64,000 bases of DNA from Purpureocillium takamizusanense (lineage: Eukaryota > Ascomycota > Sordariomycetes > Hypocreales > Ophiocordycipitaceae): NCBI RefSeq assembly GCF_022605165.1, contig NC_063069.1:4588001-4652000 (forward strand). The letters run 5' to 3'. The translations under genes were made by a program, and so were the position numbers. This document shows, in pieces, positions 56,252 through 64,000 of this stretch (position 1 is the first letter of the stretch; each line of letters opens with the position of its first letter). The notes beneath the pieces are model-generated. The model saw only the letters and a program-made list of their open reading frames with translations, had not been told where the DNA came from and did no database searches.

Positions 56252-59200
56252 TCACCACGGGCGCTTCAGCCACGAGATACCGCCCAGCAGCCCCTCATGG
56301 CCGCCGTCGCCGTTCTTCATCCGCCGCCCGGCATCCGCCTCGGCGAGGTCGATATTCTCGCCGTAGAGGCGCACCCTGTAGAAGCACGTCTGGTTCCTGG
56401 CGCCGTAGTTGCTGACGGCGCGGACGACGACGTGGTCCGTCGCGGCACCGAGCGTGAGCAGCTCCGTGCTGAGGCGTTGGACGTGCACGCCGTCGTGCAC
56501 CTCGGCGCCCTGGTAAACAAACTGAGCAATCTTGACGAACCGCTCGGGCAGGTCGGCTGGCGTGTAGTCCCAGTCGAGGTTGGAGGTGGGTGGATTGGGG
56601 AAGTGCGTGTAGGAATAGTCGCGTACGCGCGACCGCAGCGCCCCGTCGGGGAAGTCGCCATAGACCTCGATGTCGCGGGGGCGAGCGCCCGGCTCGGGGG
56701 TAGCGCCGGGGAGGATGTGCTCGATGACGATGTGCTGCGGGATGACGCGGTAGGCGAGCAGCACGGCGAGCGAGGCGCCGTGCGGGTTGCCGCGACGGGA
56801 TCGCGAGCGGGCGGCGCAAAAGCAGTCGCCCACGTCCTTCCACGGCATGAGGGCCGCGAGGGGTCCCAGGGGTTTGTGTACGCTGGCGTACCTTTGGTCC
56901 TCGAGGGAGAAGTACTGACTGGAAAAGGGGTCGTATATCGGAGAGGAATGCCTGGGGTCGGCGACGGCGCCGGTGCCGATGGAGAAGTAGTTGACCTGGT
57001 TCTTGAGGTCTGCGTCCCAATGGGCGTGGATCTTGCCGTTGGCGACGGCCTGCAGGTTGATATCCGACACGCCGCGGCGAACGAGACCATTGACGAGAGC
57101 AGTGATCTCGGCCCGTGTCATGCCATTTTCTCCTTTGGCGAGTTCGATGGCGTCGCGAACCAGCTTCTCCATCTTCGGCCGCATCTCCTCAACTTCTGCC
57201 CGCATATCGGCCCGCAGCGTCGCCACCTCGTTCTTCAGGTGCTTCATGTACTCGTCGCGGCCCACGACCTTGCCGTCGGGATACGTGGTGCCCGACTTGC
57301 CCTCGGTCTCTGCCGACTTGGTCTTGTTTTGCGCTTCGGACCCAATCATCTTCTGCACTCTGGCCTGGTTTTCCTTAAGCCAGCTCTCCCATGTCCCTGA
57401 TGAAGGCTCAGCGGAGGAGCCTTTCCCCGAGCTGTTGCTACCACCATTTGTAGATGAAGATGGGTCATTGCTCAAGCGAGCCAGGATCGCCTTCCACTGC
57501 CGCTCAGACGTGGCATCGAAATCGCCGCGCTCCATGTCAAATGTCAGTATTAATTCATCCTGACGCATCAAGTCTCTAAGTGCGTGGTAGAAGTCTGGTG
57601 CGACGACGGGCCGGCCGTCCTTCAGTTCCATATGCACAACACTGGGGACGATTGTCTCGAGCCTCTTGATAGCGGTCTCGTGAAGCTGATCCGCTGAGCC
57701 AAGCGCGTCCATGTTCCGACCCATCTTCTTCAGAATCTGCTCGACTTTTGCGGGCGTTATATCATTGAGATCGTCTTGGATAATATCTTCCCACCGGCGT
57801 GATGACGACGACCATGACATGGAAGGAAGTGAGAGGGACGGAATCGATAGGGATGGAATCGACAGGGAAGGAATCGACAGGGACGGCACGGAGACGCGGG
57901 ATATAGACGGAAAGCGAGGAAGCGACCAGCGAGAGCCACCGTCGGTCGGCTCCCACATGTCATCCCCGGCGCCGCGCCTCCAGGTTTGGGAGCGAACACT
58001 CGAAAGTATGATGCCAAGGGCCACGGCAATGATGATGCCATAAGCGTACGGCAGCCAGTCAGCGTAATATGAAAAGTGCTCTTGCGCCCCAGCCGGGAAA
58101 AGAGAGTATATGAAGTCGATGACAGACTGCACCGTGTCGACGACGAAGCGCCACATGCTGACGCTGAGTTGCCATATGCTAAGGAGAAGTTGCCAGAAGC
58201 TGGCGAGAGGCTGCCACAGCGGAGGGCGAAATCGTGGATGGTCATGGCGACGTTGGCGCCCGCTAACAAGGCCTTGAATTGCGGCAAAGAAGCGTTGAGC
58301 TATGTTTAGGAGGACCCAGGCGACGGCTTTGACGTGGGTCCACGGATTGAGCAGCTGCCACCAGTTAATAGCTGGTCTGCTGCCCTCAGAGAAGTCATAT
58401 CGATCGGTCGTCCGGTTCCATGGCAATTGCCATCGACGTCGCTCCGCAAAGGTCACGTTTTTGTGTCGCTTCTCCGTATGCTGACCCCGATCTGGAGGCT
58501 GTTGCGATGGCCGTCCGTTTGCGCCGTGGGGCGGGAGATACGGCTTGTCCGAGAAGAAACCCGACGGCACCGTTGCCTGTGTGGCGCGGCTCAGTTTGCG
58601 TTTCATTTCTTCGAAGTCTTCATCCACGCTTCGTGTTTGACGTGGATTGGGACGCTCCAGGATTCCATTGCGAGTGGCAGGGATCTCTAATACGAAGTCT
58701 TGACGCCTCGCTGCCGCCGCGTTAAGCCCTGCCCCGTGTCGGAGCTTGATGGGCTTGGCGGAAGGATCTCGCTCGCCCTCACTCTCTGCGGTTAGTTCAT
58801 CCTCATCGTCCGGCAAGGCGAAATTTCGCACAGGCGGATTTTTTGAAGACCCGTTCTTGCCCCTAGATGGGTCAAGTCTGGGACGGTACGCTGGCCTCGG
58901 TTCTGGCTCCGGAGAGCTGCCTAGAGGCTGATGCCGCCTCTGCCCAGTGCCATCAGAGTGGTTCGGCCGCGGAGGGGGCGGCATGCCACCAGGGGTCGAT
59001 GCTATCGTTGCGTCCCCGTAGTAGTCGCTCTCCATGCCGAAACTGCGGGCGTCGTCGGCGTCATACGTGCTGTTAGACGAACCATTGAGGGCGTTCTGTA
59101 TAGTCTGGAACAGCCCGCGGCCCTGGGGCCCAGCCATGGCTGTGGTAAGAGATCAGAGGGAGCACTGGAGTAGCGCTGTAGCATTCTTGGCGTGACTTAC

Positions 59201-59537
59201 GTTGCATGTCAGGACCACCGGCCAACTCATCCTCATCTGGGTCCACGGTACTGTTCGAACGGGTCCGTACCAAGTCGAACGCTTCCTCATCATCGTGACG
59301 GCCTATGACATTGCGGACGGCGTTGCCCAGGTCCAGTACACCTTTGGTCTTGCTCCCCTGCCGCGCGGGAGCGGGTTCAGCGCCGGCGCCATAGGAGTAC
59401 TGTCGGCGCGCACTAGGCGTTCCCCGGAGCCCTGGTAAGTTTGGCTTGGAAAAGCCAGAGCCGGTCGATGCATCTGAGCCTCTTCTGGAGCCTTTGGAGG
59501 AGGGCTGACGCCGTCGTCCCTGAGCTTTGGGAGGCAT
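56252..59537 (-). CDS. SUN-domain nuclear envelope protein (Sad1-like), 2 exons
   Basis: Exon 1 59537-59201, intron 59200-59140 (GTAAGT...ACAG, 61 nt), exon 2 59139-56252; 1074 aa. SUN proteins cross the inner nuclear membrane and bind KASH proteins, linking spindle pole body and chromosomes to the cytoskeleton. The N-terminal half is basic and disordered (nucleoplasmic). A transmembrane helix lies near residues 470-492 (YAYGIIIAVALGIILSS). It is followed by a PSLSI repeat, a coiled coil (MKHLKNEVATLRADMRAEVEEMRPKMEKL) and the SUN beta-sandwich from about 840: LGPLAALMPWKDVGDCFC, IVIEHILPGATPEPGARPRDIEVYG, then VRAVSNYGARNQTCFYRVRLYGE. The start is the ATG of MPPKAQGRRRQ; nine nucleotides upstream is only a TTG. 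The open frame of 452 codons on the opposite strand is a shadow. Confidence 0.9.
57826..57895 (-). repeat. In-frame 15-nt repeat encoding PSLSI
   Basis: Four to five imperfect 15-nt units in the SUN-domain gene encode SVPSLSIPSLSIPSLS and following residues, just after the transmembrane helix. Confidence 0.85.
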
Positions 59538-61733
59538 GACGCTCAAGACGGAGATTCTCTGGGTGAGATTAAGTCGAATGAGAGTGAGACGACTAGTTGC
59601 GGGAGGAGAAAGAGTCCAAGTAATTCGGGGGGTCGTGGGCGTCGCGTTTTGTCAAGTGAGTTGCGGTGGAAATAGATGGCCGACAAGGAGATGGAGAACA
59701 AGGAGGCCGGCGACGCTGGGGCCCGGACGTGAAGTGATGTCTTTGTTCCCGAGGCCCAGAAGAAGCCCTTCCGTCAGGGACAAAGAGCCTAGGTTGGGTG
59801 TTGTGGTGGCGGCGCGGCGTCATCAACAAAGGGCATTTTGCAGGCGCCCTCGACTGAGAAACATGCTGGGTGAGAGGGGAGTGGCGTCGTTGGCTGTCCG
59901 TCGCGTGTTGAGCGCACCGCACAGGCGCAACGCAGCGCGATGCAAGGGTACTGAGTGCAAAATATGTGCAGCGAGTGTCGACGGTGAGACTGGTCGGCGC
60001 TGGCAATGAAACGGCGCGTCAAAGGAAGGGCACAGACTGATCGTTTCGCTTGCTTGGTCCTGGAGGTTGTCGGTGGCTTGTTGTGCAGTGAAGTGCAGTG
60101 AAGTGCAGCAGGTGGTGACGCCCCAGTAGGTGAGCCAAGGTACGAAGTAAAAGAGTACCTCGAAAGCTCGCGCAGCTGGCATGAAGAGTGGAGGTACTCG
60201 TGCAGGTACTCTCGGACACGCGCCTTGGAGTGGTGGCGTGTCGCGCCGGGGTTTAGGCGGCGCGAACAGCCCAGCGGCAAAGTGCGGTCCTCGCGAGGTA
60301 GTTCTGTATTCTCCAGAGGATCTGACAGGCCGCGAGATCACGTGGGGGGTGCGCTGAAGGTTCAGGGACCCTCACTGCCCCGCACACGCGTTGCTCTTGC
60401 GCACAGGCGCACGCACACCGCATTCCCCAAGACGCACATTCCGTGGGGTGGCTGGATGTCTGTCTGTGTAGGACAATGGCCTTTGTTATCGAAAGCCGGA
60501 TGTCAGCAGCACTCCCGCCCGTACCCGCACCCGGCTAAGTCGAGCCCGTCCGTGGACGAACAATTGACGGCAGCGGGCGACTAGCCCTGACACGTTCCTC
60601 AGCAGCGGCGACGGCCAACGGTCCCTTTTCGAGTCCTGCTACTGCGGACGACATGTCGCCACGAATGCAGCACGCCTCCAGAGAAGAACGAGGCGACGAC
60701 AACTCATCAACCTGTCCGGAGGCGGTTCGGAGCCATCGGGGCGCGTGGCTCGCCGCCGGCCCAGTGTTTGCCGCTCCTTGCGCCGCGGCGGCGGTGGCTC
60801 CGTCCACCGGAGGCTGGAGTTAGGCGCGCCACTTGAGAGGCGGCACCCCTGGGCGGGCCTGGTGTCCGTCTCCGCCTCGCAGAGGGCATTTCGCTCGGAG
60901 GATGGGGCAGAGAGAACGAACGGTGGACAGATTTGGGGAGCGAGCGAACGTCGGCGACGCTGCCGGATGGCGCCCAGGCGTGGCCGAGGGGTGACACCGC
61001 AGCACCCTCCGCATTCGTTTCTGCAGGCATCGCATGTCGTGACAGTTGGCGAATCCAACAAGATTGACAAAATGGCCCACCGCTAACCACCCCGTCCTCT
61101 CTTCCTCAAACAATGATCGTCGCCGTTTGGTCCAGTCAGAACTGGCCAGGGGCATCAGTTGGCAGGGCACACCGCGATAAACACCTCACGGCAACGTAAA
61201 ATGACGGGCCGCCACAACCCACGTGTAGGTCCTTTCCTTTCCCATCTGGTTCTACGCCAGGCGAGTGAGTGGGCAGTTGGGCCGCCCGCACTCGTCCCAT
61301 CCTAGACCCATTCCAGTTGAGAGTGGCCGCGCTTACGGATCCGTCATTACGAGCACCGCTGTAGATTGAACGTGACGCTTTGGGTGGTACTGACAAAACA
61401 CTTGAGCGCACCCTCTCCTTATGATCAGAATCTCTCCAGGCCGTGCAATTTCTCCTCGTCTGTTCATAAGAAACCCATTCTCTGAATCAATTGCCCAAGC
61501 TGTCGCGCACAGCTTCTTTCCCCCTGTCCCGCCCGACAGCTGCGTCGTTGTTGAGACTGTCGCGCCGATCTTACACCTGCGCCAGCAAATCTGCCCCTCC
61601 ACCGCCAGCGCTGCGGCGACCCCTCCGCCCTTATAACCCCGCCAACGACCTCCTGTCGTCCAGAGGGCCCCTCACCCGAAACTTCCTCCACCACCATCGC
61701 CGCTTCCTCTCGTCCTCGCCAATTCCGCGCATA
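59538..61733. other. Divergent intergenic region
   Basis: Shared upstream region between the SUN-domain gene and UDP-glucose 4-epimerase. A triplicated AAGTGCAGTG-like motif lies near 60088-60106. No gene seen, apart from the open 5' extension of the epimerase frame (61470-61733). Confidence 0.55.
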
Positions 61734-63014
<1,281 letters not shown>

Positions 63015-63224
63015 TGAATGTGAAAGCTTGCGGGGACACGATGGAACGGCCGATCTGGTTGAGACAATGGAATAGATGGGTGGTTGAATAGCATGACACC
63101 AGTAGATTGGTCTCGGATTACAGCTTAAACTGGGAATTTCGACCAGGACCATGACTTTGAACGGTGCGCCCGTCAACAGTGAGGCCACGACAACTTTTTG
63201 TTTTTAGTATTAGGGTTCGCGAGC

Positions 63225-64000
63225 TTACTCGCAGTCTAACAAGAGCTTTCCCGTCGTCTTGCGGCTTTCAATGTCCTGGTGGGCCTGGGCCACGTCCTTG
63301 AGCGCGTAGGTCTTGTGGATGGCGACGCTGACCTTGCCCGAGGCGATGAGGTCAAAGAGCTCGGCCGAGTAGCGCTCGAGGTCGGCGCGCTCGGCGACGT
63401 AGCCGTTGACGACGGGGCGCATGAGCTTGACGTTTTTCGGGCCGAGCTTGAGGATGGAGAGGGGCAGGACGGCGCCGGACTGTGGAGGGCGCGGCGAGTG
63501 TCAGCACTTTGTACATGTATACATTACTATATGGTATAGGCCTGCATCTTGTCTCGCTTGCACAAGATGAAGGCCAAGGTATGGATAGATGGATGGATGG
63601 TAGGATGCGACAACGTACCGCGTTACCAAACGAAATAAGGTGGCCCTTCATGGCAATCATCTCGAGGTCGGCGTCAAAGGTGGCCTTGCCGACGCCGTCA
63701 AAGATGACGTCGACGCCGTGCCCGCCAGTAATCTTCTTGACCTCCGCGACGACATCGCCGTGCGAGTCGACGGTCCACCCGGCGCCATTCTTGCGCGCAA
63801 GCTCACGCTTCTCCTCGGAACTCGCGGTGCCGATGACCTTTGCTCCCACGCTGCGCAGCATCTGCACGAGCAGCAACCCGACGCCACCCGCCGCAGCGTG
63901 CACGAGCGTCCATTGCCCGGCCTTGACCTCGCCCGCCTCGCGCACAAACGTCCACGCGCTGAGGCCCTGGAGGAAAGCGGCGGCGGCATGCTCGAGCGTC
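63225..64000 (-). CDS. Quinone oxidoreductase / zeta-crystallin-like, partial
   Basis: Two 3' exons: from the window end at 64000 down to 63619, and 63479-63225. Intron 63618-63480 (GTACGT...ACAG, 139 nt, phase 0). The 5' part lies beyond the window. NADPH-dependent medium-chain dehydrogenase of the quinone reductase branch, reducing quinones and other electrophiles. Visible parts: LQGLSAWTFVREAGEVKAGQ, the nucleotide-binding AAAGGVGLLLVQMLRSVGAKVIGTAS, then VDVIFDGVGKATFDADLEMI and KGHLISFGNASGAVLPLSILK. The C-terminus is HKTYALKDVAQAHQDIESRKTTGKLLLDCE, the ordinary end of the family. No zinc ligands are seen in this part. Confidence 0.9.

Noticed and set aside
56042..57400. 452-codon open frame on the plus strand
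   Set aside because: Lies fully antisense to the SUN-domain coding sequence and has Val/Gly/Arg-rich shadow composition without motifs.

Overview
The window looks like nuclear DNA of a filamentous ascomycete (Pezizomycotina, most likely Sordariomycetes, plausibly Hypocreales). The support is a GC-rich composition, genes split by 50-180 nt GT-AG introns with CTAAC-type branch sites, monocistronic genes on both strands, and families such as a TmpB-like adenylate-forming membrane flavoprotein, a 7TM-RGS protein and small secreted proteins. Gene models were built by eye from reading frames, splice signals and phase. No rRNA, tRNA or CRISPR array was recognised.

Layout. 0-3.2 kb: a TMEM97/EXPERA-like membrane protein and an old-yellow-enzyme type oxidoreductase, both on the minus strand. 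4-11 kb: a secretory stretch with a short arrestin-N protein, a 168-aa secreted protein, a secreted protein with a Cys-rich PAN-like C-terminus, and a kexin-processed repeat precursor (five 19-residue units, RR-separated). 11-15 kb has no intact gene but holds a broken Zn2Cys6 motif. 15.2-18.8 kb: six-exon adenylate-forming enzyme fused to a ferric-reductase-like membrane flavoprotein (TmpB architecture). It diverges across about 5 kb of microsatellite-rich DNA from an enoyl-CoA hydratase (23.8-26.1 kb).

29.3-31.1 kb: 7TM-RGS regulator, followed by 8.7 kb without a recognisable gene, then a DUF4267-like membrane protein (39.9-40.7 kb). 44.35-44.82 kb: a three-exon, 68-aa cysteine-rich secreted protein that is easy to miss because no exon exceeds 75 nt. 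45.2-64 kb is a denser housekeeping block: ESF1, a C-terminally anchored hypothetical protein, the histidine phosphotransfer protein YPD1, a 5'-truncated LINE copy with a 16-bp target-site duplication, DBP4, a SUN-domain (Sad1-like) protein, UDP-glucose 4-epimerase and a partial quinone oxidoreductase cut by the window end.

Two themes recur. Signalling and development: TmpB-like, 7TM-RGS, YPD1 and arrestin-like genes, plus a candidate secreted peptide family. Small-subunit rRNA processing: ESF1 and DBP4. The items most worth following are the repeat peptide precursor, whose repeats differ almost only at synonymous sites, and the hidden 68-aa secreted protein.
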